Part shown: in pieces, positions 35,295-45,342 of the stretch
Position numbering within the stretch: the first letter of the stretch is position 1
Layout: every line of letters starts with the position of its first letter
From: Gemmatimonadota bacterium
GTDB lineage: Bacteria > Latescibacterota > UBA2968
Length of the DNA: 64,000 nt
Assembly: GCA_002714465.1 (NCBI GenBank)
Contig: PAXL01000036.1
Span: forward strand, 79,508 to 143,507
Reading direction: 5' to 3'
Notes under the pieces: generated by a model
Told to the model about the DNA's origin: nothing
The model's input: the letters and a program-made list of their open reading frames with translations, nothing else
Database searches by the model: none
Made by a program: the position numbers and the translations under genes

Positions 35295-35978
35295 ATGGTA
35301 GAAGCGGGACATTCGGGTTCCACACTTGCAAGTCAGGTTAATCTTCCGCTTTCGAAAGCGGTCGAGATCAGCTTCAATAGCGTGAAGATCCGGTTTGGGC
35401 GATCGCTGATAACGGTAAGCGGTATCGTCCTGGCTATCGCGTTCCTGATGTCGATCTGGGTGAACACAGACATCATCGACGGGCTCAAAGAAGCCAACGA
35501 GTCGAAGATCAACCTGATCCTTCAGCAGCAGGGGATCGACACGGATCCAGACAGCGCTGCAGCCATGCAGGAGAAATCAAAGAACAACTGGTTGGTCGTT
35601 CTTTCCCTTCTCGTTTGTCTGGTCGGTATAACGAACGCGATGCTGATGTCGGTGACGGAGAGGTTCCGCGAGATCGGGACGATGAAGTGTATGGGGGCGC
35701 TCGATGGGTTCATTATCAAGCTCTTTCTGCTGGAATCATCGTTTATGGGAACTGCGGGGACCATTCTGGGCGTGATTGTGGGGCTCCTCTTGTCCATAGG
35801 GCTATCGTCGCTTAGCTATGGCTCTGCGATGTTCGCTTACGTCAAGTGGGCGGGTGTCGGTCAGAGCGCGGTCCAGTCTATCCTGATCGGGTCAATTCTG
35901 TCGCTTCTTGGTGGGATCATTCCCGCGTATCGGGCAGCGAAGATGGAACCCGTCGATGCGATGCGGCTTGAGGTATAG
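35295..35978 (+). CDS. FtsX/MacB-type ABC permease with a very small external domain
   Basis: 227 residues. TM1 at about 35-55, then an external loop of only about 55 residues (DGLKEANESKINLILQQQG...), then three membrane segments carrying the FtsX core LVVLSLLVCLVGITNAMLMSV, TERFREIGTMKCMGA and IIPAYRAAKMEPVDAMR. Ordinary MacB/LolC permeases have about 200 residues in that loop. GGAGGGG lies just upstream of the ATG at 35295; TTG codons at 35283 and 35292 are in frame too. Works with the ATPase 41 bases downstream. Confidence 0.85.
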   Translation: MVEAGHSGSTLASQVNLPLSKAVEISFNSVKIRFGRSLITVSGIVLAIAFLMSIWVNTDIIDGLKEANESKINLILQQQGIDTDPDSAAAMQEKSKNNWLVVLSLLVCLVGITNAMLMSVTERFREIGTMKCMGALDGFIIKLFLLESSFMGTAGTILGVIVGLLLSIGLSSLSYGSAMFAYVKWAGVGQSAVQSILIGSILSLLGGIIPAYRAAKMEPVDAMRLEV

Positions 35979-36019
35979 TTGAAACACAGGTCGAGAACTA
36001 CAGGAACAGGGGCTTAGGT

Positions 36020-36748
36020 ATGGCGGTCGTTCGTACGCAGCAGGTAAAGAAGGTTTACGAGATGGGTGACTTCAAACTCGAAGCACTCAAGGGAGTTGAC
36101 CTCGAGGTGGAGCAGGGCGAGTATCTCTCGATTATGGGTCCGTCAGGGTCAGGGAAGAGCACCCTGTTCAACATGATCGGTGGCTTGGACAAGCCCTCAG
36201 ACGGGAAGGTCTACATCGATGATGTAGACGTTGCTCAACTAGATGCCTATGAACTCGCTTGGTTGCGGTGTCGGAAGATCGGGTACATTTTCCAGTCCTT
36301 CAACTTGATTCCGGTGATGACGGCGCTTGAAAACGTTACACTACCAATGGTTTTCGCAGGTCTGACGAGCGATGAAGCCCGCGACAAAGGTGTGGATCTG
36401 CTGACTAAAGTGGGACTGGAAGAGCGGATTTCACACAAGCCCTACGAGCTTTCCGGCGGGCAGCAACAGCGTGTGGCGGTTGCTCGTGCTTTCGCGAACG
36501 ATCCGGCGATAATCCTAGCAGACGAGCCGACGGGGAACCTCGATCTGCACACGGGTACGGAGATCATCGAGTTGCTCCGGCTAATGAACAAGGAATCTGG
36601 GGTTACGGTGATTTCGGCCACGCACGATCACAAGATGCTGAGTGTTTCGGACCGTGTGGTATGGGTTCGAGACGGGATCGTCGACCGCATCATTAACCGG
36701 GCAGACCTGAAGATTGAGGTCGGTACGATCGACGGTGAAGCTGAATAA
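36020..36748 (+). CDS. ABC transporter ATP-binding protein (MacB/LolD type)
   Basis: 242 residues: Walker A GPSGSGKST (about 41-49), Q-loop FQSFNLIP, signature LSGGQQQRVA, Walker B IILADEPTGNLD and the H-loop SATHDH. This is the MacB/LolD/FtsE subfamily that drives FtsX-like permeases, consistent with the gene just upstream. No MacA-like adaptor is nearby, so lipoprotein release or a cell-wall-hydrolase control role is as likely as export. Confidence 0.93.
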   Translation: MAVVRTQQVKKVYEMGDFKLEALKGVDLEVEQGEYLSIMGPSGSGKSTLFNMIGGLDKPSDGKVYIDDVDVAQLDAYELAWLRCRKIGYIFQSFNLIPVMTALENVTLPMVFAGLTSDEARDKGVDLLTKVGLEERISHKPYELSGGQQQRVAVARAFANDPAIILADEPTGNLDLHTGTEIIELLRLMNKESGVTVISATHDHKMLSVSDRVVWVRDGIVDRIINRADLKIEVGTIDGEAE

Positions 36749-36816
36749 TCATTGACACTGATCTTCTGATTTGATGGCGTCTGCCTTTCGGAATACAAAA
36801 AACCTGAGATAAACTG

Positions 36817-36906
36817 ATGATCGACGTTCGGAACCGCTTCTATTGGCGATGCGACTTTTGCTTTGGCTATGACGCCAAATTTCAGGAGTTGAGTTTGCCC
36901 GTTTGA
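36817..36906 (+). CDS. candidate leader peptide rich in Phe, Tyr and Trp ahead of trpE
   Basis: A 29-codon ORF: MIDVRNRFYWRCDFCFGYDAKF then QELSLPV. Seven of the 15 residues from position 8 to 22 are aromatic (four Phe, two Tyr, one Trp). GAG lies eight bases before the ATG, a weak ribosome-binding site. Right after the Tyr-Trp codons, CGATGCGA (36847-36854) is the exact complement of TCGCATCG (36915-36922), which lies just before the terminator. This is the layout of an attenuator of aromatic amino-acid genes, but a separate promoter downstream of the terminator, and no clear antiterminator, argue for caution. Confidence 0.4.
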   Translation: MIDVRNRFYWRCDFCFGYDAKFQELSLPV

Positions 36907-36933
36907 TCGTCTGATCGCATCGATTTGTTCTTT

Positions 36934-36967
36934 AAGGCCGTGGGCGGGAGCTCACGGCCTTTTTTTG
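36934..36967 (+). terminator. rho-independent terminator upstream of trpE
   Basis: AAGGCCGTG (36934-36942), 10-base loop, CACGGCCTT (36953-36961) and a run of seven Ts. It either ends the ABC transcript or acts as an attenuator after the aromatic-rich short ORF. Confidence 0.85.
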
Positions 36968-37003
36968 ATGTCGATTAGGCACCCGGTCGTATAAGTGCGT
37001 TTG

Positions 37004-37033
37004 TTGACAAATAATTGAAAAATCGCATATTAG
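37004..37033 (+). promoter_or_regulatory. sigma-70-type promoter of the aromatic amino-acid operon
   Basis: TTGACA (37004-37009) followed by overlapping -10 candidates: CATATT (37026, 16-base spacer), ATATTA (37027, 17) and TATTAG (37028, 18). The leader to the trpE ATG is about 35 bases and shows no ribosome-binding site. No other promoter of this quality was noticed before aroB. Confidence 0.65.
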
Positions 37034-37070
37034 AACCCTTTTCGGCCCTTTCTGGCGCCGATTTCAGAAT

Positions 37071-38563
37071 ATGACCATTCCAACGCTCGACAATGTTCGC
37101 AAGATGGCGGATGAGGCAAGCCTTATCCCGATTTCCCGAAAGATCCTAGCGGATCTTGAGACGCCGTTGAGTGCCTATATCAAGGTTCGGGCGAACGGTG
37201 GGCACACTTTTCTGTTTGAGAGTGTGGAAGGTGGAGAGAAGATCGGGCGCTACTCCTTCTTGGGGGTGGATCCCTTCCTCGTGTTCAAGAGCCGGGGGCA
37301 GGCCGTAACACTGACCGATCTTCGGTCCGGAGAGACGACATCTTACGTGGCCGAGCCGATCGTTGAACTGAGACGACTGATCCACGATCATCGATCGATC
37401 CCGGTGCCCGGGTTACCCCGTTTCACCGGAGGCGCCGTGGGATATGTCGGATATGATGCGATCCGACTAGTAGAGGACATCCCGGACATGACCGAGGACG
37501 ATCTCGACCTCGACGATGTGTTCCTGATGTTCTTCGACACGCTATTGGCATTCGACAATATTAAACACGTCATCCACCTGATCTCGAATGTTCACACGCA
37601 GACAGACGATCTCGATAAAAGCTACGAGGCGGCGGTAGCGAATATAGACTCACTCGAGGCTGCGCTGGCAAGGCCGCTCGTTGCGCCTGTTGCAAAGGGG
37701 ACCGGAGAGGTCGTGATCCGCTCGAACACGGAGCGAGAGGCCTACGTAGAGAAAGTGGAGAAGTGCCTCGAGTACATTGTGGCTGGCGACATCTTCCAGG
37801 TTGTGCTGTCTCAGCGTTTCGAGACCGATGTGACCGTTGGATCTCTCGACATCTACCGCATGCTTCGGATGGTAAATCCGTCGCCTTACAACTTCCATAT
37901 CGAGATGGGAGACCTGCAGCTGGTCGGTTCGTCCCCGGAGCTCCTTGTCCGAGTCGAGGATGGTGTCGTGCAGGTGCGACCGATCGCTGGGACACGCTGG
38001 CGGGGAGAGTCACAGGAAGATGATCAGCGACTGGCTGACGATCTGCTCGCTGACGAGAAGGAACGAGCCGAGCACATCATGCTCGTCGATCTCGGGCGGA
38101 ACGATGTGGGACGCGTGTCGAAGTTCGACACGGTTCGCGTGACCGAGCAGATGATCATCGAACGATATTCGCACGTGATGCACATCGTGTCGAACGTAAT
38201 AGGAGAGCTGCGGGAGGATGTGGACGCCCTTGATGCTTTGTTCGCCGGGTATCCGGCGGGAACGGTGTCCGGTGCACCCAAGATCCGTGCGATGGAGATC
38301 ATAGACGAGCTCGAACCTACACGGCGAGGTCCATATGCGGGGTCGGTCGGATACATCGATTTTTCAGGTAACATGGATACTTGCATCGCGATTCGAACGA
38401 TGCTTTTGAAGAACGGGAAGGCCTACGTCCAGGCGGGCGGTGGGATTGTATACGATTCGAAGCCGGATTATGAGTTCCGCGAGACAGTCAACAAGGCAAA
38501 GGCGCTGTTCCGAGCGGTTGAACTGGCGGAACAGGGTAACCCGGATCTGACGGCGAACGCGCG

Positions 38564-38567
<4 letters not shown>
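37071..38567 (+). CDS. trpE: anthranilate synthase component I
   Basis: Converts chorismate and ammonia to anthranilate, first step of tryptophan synthesis. 498 residues. The N-terminal [11 protein letters not shown] segment (about 29-40) is the site of tryptophan feedback binding in the family. The chorismate-binding domain has [30 protein letters not shown] and [14 protein letters not shown] [11 protein letters not shown]. First gene of the operon; overlaps trpG by four bases. Confidence 0.96.
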
Positions 38568-39127
<560 letters not shown>

Positions 39128-39138
39128 GAGATCCGACG

Positions 39139-40152
39139 ATGGATATTCAAGCAGCGATCGCTCAAGCTATCGAGGGAAAAGATCTGACGCGGACGGATAT
39201 GGTGTCCGTGATGGATGCCATCATGTCCGGAGAAGCAGCGGACGCTCAGATCGGCGGATTTCTGGTCGCGCTTAGGATCAAGGGTGAGAGCATCGACGAG
39301 ATCCGGGGCGCCGCCGAGGTGATGCGTGAGAAGTCGACGAAGATCAAGACGACACATTCGGTGATCGTCGATACGTGCGGTACGGGTGGTGATCATTCGA
39401 GCACGTTCAACATCTCGACGACGGCCGCTTTTGTCGCCGCTGGTGCCGGGCTGTGTGTCGCTAAGCACGGAAACCGGTCGGTGACGAGTCAGAGCGGGAG
39501 CGCGGACGTACTGGCCGTTCTTGGGGTGAATACCGAGGCCTCACCCGAGGTTGTCGGGCAATGTCTGGACGACGTGGGGATCGGATTCCTCTTTGCCGTC
39601 GCCCTGCACGGAGCGATGAAACACGCGATCGGACCTAGACGGGAGCTGGCAACACGAACGGTATTCAATGCGCTTGGACCGTTGACGAATCCGGCCGGCG
39701 CGACGCGTCAGGTGGTGGGTGTTTACAGCCCAAACTTGACCGAGATGCTCGCCAATGTGCTGAGCGGTCTGGGTTCAGAGCACGCATTTGTCGTGCACGG
39801 CTCCGATGGGCTCGACGAAGTGACGACGACAGGCCCAACGAGAGTGAGCGAATTCAAGACGGATTCTGTCTCGACATACGAGATTTCGCCGGGTGACTTC
39901 GGCCTGGATACCGCCGCGCCCGAGGATCTGAAGGGCGGCGAGCCTGCCGAGAATGCAGAGATCCTGAAGGGTGTCCTGAGCGGAGAGAAGGGACCACGGC
40001 GGGATATTGTCCTGATCAATTCGGCTCTGGCACTGGTGGCCGGCGGAAAGGCCGAAAGCCTAGAAGAGGGTGTGGCTCTGGCGGCGAAGACCATCGATTC
40101 AGGCGCCGCCACGGAGAAGCTCGAAGGGTTGATCGAGGTCAGCAACGGCTGA
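39139..40152 (+). CDS. trpD: anthranilate phosphoribosyltransferase
   Basis: Joins anthranilate to PRPP. 337 residues: DTCGTGGDHSSTFNISTTAAFVAA, KHGNRSVTSQSGSADVLAVLG, and FNALGPLTNPA. The ATG at 39139 with AGGAG upstream is the start; the frame runs open much further upstream through trpG in another phase but that part has no family similarity. Confidence 0.96.
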   Translation: MDIQAAIAQAIEGKDLTRTDMVSVMDAIMSGEAADAQIGGFLVALRIKGESIDEIRGAAEVMREKSTKIKTTHSVIVDTCGTGGDHSSTFNISTTAAFVAAGAGLCVAKHGNRSVTSQSGSADVLAVLGVNTEASPEVVGQCLDDVGIGFLFAVALHGAMKHAIGPRRELATRTVFNALGPLTNPAGATRQVVGVYSPNLTEMLANVLSGLGSEHAFVVHGSDGLDEVTTTGPTRVSEFKTDSVSTYEISPGDFGLDTAAPEDLKGGEPAENAEILKGVLSGEKGPRRDIVLINSALALVAGGKAESLEEGVALAAKTIDSGAATEKLEGLIEVSNG

Positions 40153-40155
40153 GAT

Positions 40156-40944
40156 ATGGCGTCGATTCTGAAAGAAATCTTGGACTACAAGCGGGGCTTT
40201 GTGGAGGAGCGCAAGGCATCGGTTCCGCTCGATCATGTTATGAAGGCCGCAGCCGATGCACCGCGTCCACGGTCGCTGTTCAATCGACTGTCAGATGGGG
40301 GCGATGTCTCAGTGATTGCCGAGATCAAAAAGGCGTCTCCATCGAAGGGGTTGATGCGAGAGGATTTTGATCCGGTGGAGATCGGAAAGGTCTACGAGGC
40401 GAACGGGGCATCTGGCATCTCTATCCTGACAGATGAGAAGTACTTTCAGGGCTCGGACGAGTTCCTGACGTCAGTTCATCGGGAAGTCGATGTCCCCCTT
40501 CTGCGGAAGGATTTCATCGTCGACGAATACCAGATCTACGAGGCGCGCCGGATCGGGGCGTCAGCCATACTGCTGATCGTCTCTGCTCTTTCGCCGACTG
40601 CACTCACGTCGCTAATTGAGGTCGCTCGCCAGGTGGACGTCGACGCGCTGGTGGAGATACATACCGTCGAAGAGGCGAGGATCGCGTTGGACGCGGGTGC
40701 GGATCTGATCGGAATCAACAATCGCAACCTAAAGACGTTTACCTGCGATCTCGCCGTGACCGAGAGCGTCATTCATACGCTGCCTGCAGATGCCTTGGTC
40801 GTGAGCGAGAGCGGCATTCATACACGAGCGGATGTCGAACGTGTCCGAGAGGCCGGTGCGGATGCGGTCCTCATTGGTGAGAGCCTGATGAAGGAGCCGG
40901 ACATAGGGGCTAAACTGTGCGAGCTGGTCGGGGATTCGCCGTGA
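40156..40944 (+). CDS. trpC: indole-3-glycerol-phosphate synthase
   Basis: Closes the indole ring. 262-residue TIM barrel: ILDYKRGFVEERK, AEIKKASPSKGLMREDFDP, LTDEKYFQGS, PLLRKDFIVDEYQIYEAR, GINNRNLKTF and SESGIHTRADVERV contain the catalytic Glu, Lys and Asn residues. Three bases after trpD; overlaps trpF. Confidence 0.96.
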   Translation: MASILKEILDYKRGFVEERKASVPLDHVMKAAADAPRPRSLFNRLSDGGDVSVIAEIKKASPSKGLMREDFDPVEIGKVYEANGASGISILTDEKYFQGSDEFLTSVHREVDVPLLRKDFIVDEYQIYEARRIGASAILLIVSALSPTALTSLIEVARQVDVDALVEIHTVEEARIALDAGADLIGINNRNLKTFTCDLAVTESVIHTLPADALVVSESGIHTRADVERVREAGADAVLIGESLMKEPDIGAKLCELVGDSP

Positions 40945-41573
40945 TTCGAGTCAAAGTCTGCGGGATAACTAACATCGGGGATGCGGCGTTCGCCGTTGAG
41001 TCGGGAGCCGACGCGCTTGGTTTCATCTTCTACCCGAAGAGCAAGCGGTTTGTGAAACCGGAACAGGTCCGAGAGATCGTCTCTGAGCTTCCACCGTTTG
41101 TGACGACGGTGGGTGTGGTGGTCAACGAAATCCGTGAAGATGTCGAGCGCATAGCCGACACGGCAGGTCTAGATGCCCTGCAGATTCACGGGGACGAGTC
41201 CCCAGACCTTTGCGTGGGTTATACTAGACCCGCGATCCGTGCGATTCGCGTCGGAGCGGTCTTCGGTCCTGAACAGATAGCCCCGTATGCCGAGGTCGGT
41301 GTCGATACGTTCCTTCTGGACAAAGCCAAGGACGGTTTCTACGGCGGAACGGGGGAAACGTTCGACTGGACTGCCGCGGTGCTCGCCAAGGACTATGGGC
41401 GTGTGATTCTGTCGGGAGGCATGACACCTTACAACGTCGAAGATGGCGTTGCGGCTGTCGCTCCCTATGCGGTCGATGCCAGCAGCGGTGTCGAGGCCGA
41501 ACCTGGCAAAAAGGATCACGCGAAAGTGAGTGCCTTTATCGAGAACGTACGGCGCGCAGGCAGGGAGGACTGA
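40941..41573 (+). CDS. trpF: phosphoribosylanthranilate isomerase
   Basis: Amadori rearrangement of PRA to CdRP. 210 residues: VKVCGITNIGDAAFAVESGADALGFIFYPKSKRFV carries catalytic Cys, and LLDKAKDGFYGGTGETFDW the conserved Asp region; SGGMTPYNV and VDASSGVEAEPGKKD close the barrel. The GTG at 40941 overlaps the trpC stop (GTGA); an upstream in-frame codon at 40917 is less likely. Confidence 0.95.
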   Translation: MIRVKVCGITNIGDAAFAVESGADALGFIFYPKSKRFVKPEQVREIVSELPPFVTTVGVVVNEIREDVERIADTAGLDALQIHGDESPDLCVGYTRPAIRAIRVGAVFGPEQIAPYAEVGVDTFLLDKAKDGFYGGTGETFDWTAAVLAKDYGRVILSGGMTPYNVEDGVAAVAPYAVDASSGVEAEPGKKDHAKVSAFIENVRRAGRED

Positions 41574-41576
41574 GCG

Positions 41577-42833
41577 GTGGACATTCTTGAAGAGCTGGAG
41601 TATCGCGAGTGTCTGTTTCAGTCGACCGAAGGTGTAAGAGAGCGACTGGTGAGGGGACCGGCGAACATCTACCTGGGTGTCGACCCGACAGCTGCGAGCA
41701 TGACGATCGGAAACCTGATCCCCGTGATAATGCTGCGGCGCCTGCAGTTGGCCGGTCACCATCCGGTCGCCTTGGTCGGTGGTGGTACGGGGTTGATCGG
41801 AGACCCAAGCGGAAAGGATCAAGAGCGCCAGCTGAATCCCGCCGAGCTCGTTGCGGAGAACACGGCAAGCGTGCGGTCAGAACTCGGACGGCTCTTGGAC
41901 TTCGACTCGAAGACCAATCCGGCTTCGCTCGTAAGCAACCTCGATTGGCTGGGCGAGATCAAGATGATCGAGTTTCTCAGAGACGTAGGAAAGCACTTCT
42001 CGATTAGCTATATGTTGGCGAAGGAATCGGTCTCGTCGCGGATGGAGACCGGGATCTCGTATACCGAGTTCAGCTACATGATCTTCCAGGCATACGATTT
42101 CTTGGAGCTCTTCCGTCGGAACAACTGTGATGTGCAGATTGGCGGGAGCGACCAATGGGGCAACATCACTGCCGGGATCGAATTGATCCGCAGAGAGCTG
42201 GGCGAGCGGGCATACGGGTTCACGAACGCATTGCTCGAACGATCGGATGGGAAGAAGTTCGGGAAGTCCGAAGAGGGAGCGATCTTCCTGAGTCCGAAGC
42301 TGACGAGTCCGTATCAGTTCTACCAGTGGTTCATCAATGTGCCGGATGCAGATGTCGTGAAGTTCCTGAAGATCTTCACGTTCCTCGAGAGAGAAACGAT
42401 CGAGGAGCTTGGGACGGGTGTGGAGACTGCTCCGGATAAGCGCGAAGGTCAGCGAGTTCTGGCCGAGGAGGTCACGAGCTTTGTCCATGGTCTCGATGCG
42501 GCCAAGCGAGCTATTCACATCTCGGAAGCGTTGTTCTACGGGAATCTGAACGAGCTGTCCGAGCAGGAGGTCGAGGAGGGCTTCAGCGATGTGCCCTCTT
42601 TCACGTTGAAGGGGACCGAGGAGAAGGGTCTGATCGATCTCCTCGTGGATGCTGGGGTATCCTCGTCCAAACGCCAGGCGCGTGAAGACATCAAGAGCGG
42701 TGCGCTCAACGTCAACGGTGAACGGCAGACAGATCTGGGGACGACACTGACACCGACGGATACCCTCGCAGGTAAGTTCGTCGTGATCCGTCGCGGCAAA
42801 CACCGGTACTTCCTGATCCGATGGGACCGCTAG
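41577..42833 (+). CDS. tyrS: tyrosyl-tRNA synthetase
   Basis: Charges tRNA-Tyr. 418 residues: GVDPTAASMTIGNLIPV holds the HIGH-equivalent, QIGGSDQWGNI the tyrosine-recognition motif, DGKKFGKSEEGAIFL the KMSKS-equivalent (KFGKS). A C-terminal S4 RNA-binding domain begins SSSKRQAREDIKSGALNVNG. GTG start with GGGAGG upstream. Its place inside the trp operon links Tyr-tRNA charging to aromatic supply. Confidence 0.95.
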   Translation: MDILEELEYRECLFQSTEGVRERLVRGPANIYLGVDPTAASMTIGNLIPVIMLRRLQLAGHHPVALVGGGTGLIGDPSGKDQERQLNPAELVAENTASVRSELGRLLDFDSKTNPASLVSNLDWLGEIKMIEFLRDVGKHFSISYMLAKESVSSRMETGISYTEFSYMIFQAYDFLELFRRNNCDVQIGGSDQWGNITAGIELIRRELGERAYGFTNALLERSDGKKFGKSEEGAIFLSPKLTSPYQFYQWFINVPDADVVKFLKIFTFLERETIEELGTGVETAPDKREGQRVLAEEVTSFVHGLDAAKRAIHISEALFYGNLNELSEQEVEEGFSDVPSFTLKGTEEKGLIDLLVDAGVSSSKRQAREDIKSGALNVNGERQTDLGTTLTPTDTLAGKFVVIRRGKHRYFLIRWDR

Positions 42834-45328
42834 ACCGAGTCGGTGTCTGCATAGCGCTGCTCTGCCTGATCCCTACGGCTGCGTTGGGCTGGCTGAAGGG
42901 ACGCGAGTCTCAGACCTATTCGATCGGTCCTCAGCCCGATGTCGTGATCGACGGGGATCTTGGGGACTGGAAGAAAAGTGCTTTCACCGTCGGGCCTCTA
43001 GCCGACCAGAATGGTCGGCTCCCGGATTTCATGGATCTGGACGGCTCGATTCGTGTCGGCTGGAACCGGACCGGTCTCGTCCTCGCGCTGTTGGTGAGAG
43101 ATGATGTGATCGAGGAGTCTCCGACAGAGAGGCTCGGAGGCTACGACTCGGTCTCGATAAGGATTTCGGAGGGTCTACAAAGCGAACGCTACCTGATCGC
43201 GACGATCGCGCCCGGCGCCGATCCCTCTCAGCAAGCGACTCGGGTTCGTGTGCGAGCCAAGAGTACAGTGATTGCGGATGTGACCGCAGCAGGGCGTGCG
43301 GTCGACAATGGGTATCAGCTAGAGACGCATATCCCGCTTCAGGCATTTGGACCGGTAGAAGAGGGTCAGTTCTATGCGCTTCAAGTGATTCTCATAGATC
43401 GAGATCCGGGTGAGCGTTCCAGTCAGATTGCTTGGTTTCCATGGGAGGACATCTCGGTCGGCGGAATGTCGAATGTCGTGCAACTTGCGCAAACCAGCAG
43501 TGCGAGTGTTCGGGGATTGGCCCGTGGTGACTACCCGGATCTTCTGAAGACGCGTGTTACGGTCACTGCGGACAGATCCCTGGCAGGTAGGGAGGTCGCC
43601 GTTCTCGATGACAAAGCGACCTACGTGACCGGGTATCTGAGTGAGAAGAATCGTCGTGCGGAGGTGGTCTTCAAGTTGGACATGCCCGATCGGGGCGCAC
43701 CCTTCGACAACCCGAGAATCAAGATCACAGATAGCGGCACGATTCCGCTGACGATTCGTGACAGCGACGAAGCTAGAGCTTGGGGCTTCGTGCGGCATGG
43801 TGTCGAATTCGAAGACTATGCGTTCGGCGATGAGCGCTTCCCTGAGCCGAAGCTGGCCGACCCCCTATATGCCGAGCACCTGATCGGCCCCTACACGGTC
43901 GAAGCCGAATACTACGACCGGAACTACAACAAGGTCGATAGGGCAGAGAAGAACGGACGGTACGGTGCTGTTGTCAGCATCAAGGCACAAGAATCGGGGT
44001 TTGTCCACAGACGTTTCAGGACGCTATACAAGCACAAGGGCAATTTCGACTGGTGGAAATATGATGTAGAGGGCACTATCGATCTGCCAGATGAATACGG
44101 AATCGAACCGGTCGTGCTGGAGGAACAGCGCGGGCTCGTATCCGAGTTTCTGAAGTGGCGGTTTCGTATGGGTCTCATTCAAGACCAAAGAGCCGGAGCA
44201 TTTCTCGCAGGTCTCAGCGAGTCTATACCCGGGAAAGGCACAGAAAACCTCTACGAGAATGTATGGACTCGGGATCGTGAGTGGTGGGTCGGTCTAAAGC
44301 GGAAGCTCTATGGGCTGGGTCCGGTCAAACCGTTACAGGCGCCGACCGGTGTGTTCAAGGGGCGGGCTCAGGAGCTGGTTTTCGGGTCTGAGTCGGAGGC
44401 GGGGTTCAGGGAGGGCGTGGTCAAGGCGGTCGACCAGGTCTGTAAGACCTGGTGGGAAGAGTCCGCTGAGCCCTTCTCTGTTTGTCTGGCCCGAAACGGT
44501 TATATCCTGCATCTCCAGTCGTACGGGGTGCGCGACGGTGAACCGGTGACGCTAACGACGAAGACCCCCATAGCATCGATCACGAAGCTGCTCGCGGGTA
44601 CGCTGATGGCGATGGCGGTCGAACACCGGCGACTCGACCTCGATGCACCGATCAAGAACTATCTGCCAGCATTCAGGGACATAGAGGCGGGTAAGCTTCT
44701 CACTGTTCGGAAGTTGATGAACCACACCAGTGGTTTTCATAACCATTGGGGTGACGATCAGAACGACTTTGAAGAGTTGATGGCAGGGTATGCGTCGGAG
44801 ATGCAGATCGGGAGGACCTACCAGTACAATGGGACAGCCTTTGCATTGGCAGGGAAGGTCCTTGAGGCCGTTACTGGGGAAACTGTACCAAGGTTCTTAA
44901 AACGTCACCTGCTTGATCCGCTTGGCTGCGAGGATACGGACGTGTTCGGGACATCCTGGGATGGGAAGAGTACCCCTCTCGACCTCGCACGGATCGGTCA
45001 GATGCTCATGAATGGTGGGGCGTACGGCGACTTCAGGTTCTTCGAGTACGAGGCGATGCAGGAACTGTTGCCAAAGTCCCTGATGGGTACGATCCCCGGA
45101 ACATACCGTGAGTACGGGATGGGGACGCGCCTCTACCGAAACGAAGGGTTTGGAGAGGGCACGTTCGGACACGGCGCCGCTTCCTCGACAATCTTCCGGG
45201 TCGATCCGGAGAACAAGCTCATAATCGTTGTGACCCGGTGGCGTGAAGGCAAAGAATACAACGAGCATCGACGTCGACTGTTCGACACGATCGTTTCATA
45301 TATACCAGGACCTAAAGAATCCTTATAA
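42821..45328 (+). CDS. exported serine hydrolase: CBM9/DOMON-like N-terminus plus class C beta-lactamase fold
   Basis: 835 residues. Signal peptide (about 6-23). Residues 35-200 resemble a CBM9/DOMON-like beta-sandwich ([15 protein letters not shown]...[19 protein letters not shown]...YDSVSIRIS). A middle region of about 350 residues has no recognised domain. The C-terminal 280 residues are a penicillin-binding/beta-lactamase-class-C fold: Ser586 and Lys589 (SITK), Tyr669 in [11 protein letters not shown] where the usual YxN is altered to YNG, and GHGAAS as the third motif. It overlaps tyrS by 13 bases and precedes trpB by 14. An esterase or peptidase on the cell envelope is likely; why it sits in a trp operon is unclear. 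Confidence 0.82.
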   Translation: MGPLDRVGVCIALLCLIPTAALGWLKGRESQTYSIGPQPDVVIDGDLGDWKKSAFTVGPLADQNGRLPDFMDLDGSIRVGWNRTGLVLALLVRDDVIEESPTERLGGYDSVSIRISEGLQSERYLIATIAPGADPSQQATRVRVRAKSTVIADVTAAGRAVDNGYQLETHIPLQAFGPVEEGQFYALQVILIDRDPGERSSQIAWFPWEDISVGGMSNVVQLAQTSSASVRGLARGDYPDLLKTRVTVTADRSLAGREVAVLDDKATYVTGYLSEKNRRAEVVFKLDMPDRGAPFDNPRIKITDSGTIPLTIRDSDEARAWGFVRHGVEFEDYAFGDERFPEPKLADPLYAEHLIGPYTVEAEYYDRNYNKVDRAEKNGRYGAVVSIKAQESGFVHRRFRTLYKHKGNFDWWKYDVEGTIDLPDEYGIEPVVLEEQRGLVSEFLKWRFRMGLIQDQRAGAFLAGLSESIPGKGTENLYENVWTRDREWWVGLKRKLYGLGPVKPLQAPTGVFKGRAQELVFGSESEAGFREGVVKAVDQVCKTWWEESAEPFSVCLARNGYILHLQSYGVRDGEPVTLTTKTPIASITKLLAGTLMAMAVEHRRLDLDAPIKNYLPAFRDIEAGKLLTVRKLMNHTSGFHNHWGDDQNDFEELMAGYASEMQIGRTYQYNGTAFALAGKVLEAVTGETVPRFLKRHLLDPLGCEDTDVFGTSWDGKSTPLDLARIGQMLMNGGAYGDFRFFEYEAMQELLPKSLMGTIPGTYREYGMGTRLYRNEGFGEGTFGHGAASSTIFRVDPENKLIIVVTRWREGKEYNEHRRRLFDTIVSYIPGPKESL

Positions 45329-45342
45329 ACAGAGGCAAGCCG

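Noticed and set aside
36749..36816. TTGACA at 36752 as promoter for the aromatic-rich short ORF
   Set aside because: No -10 box lies at a workable distance.
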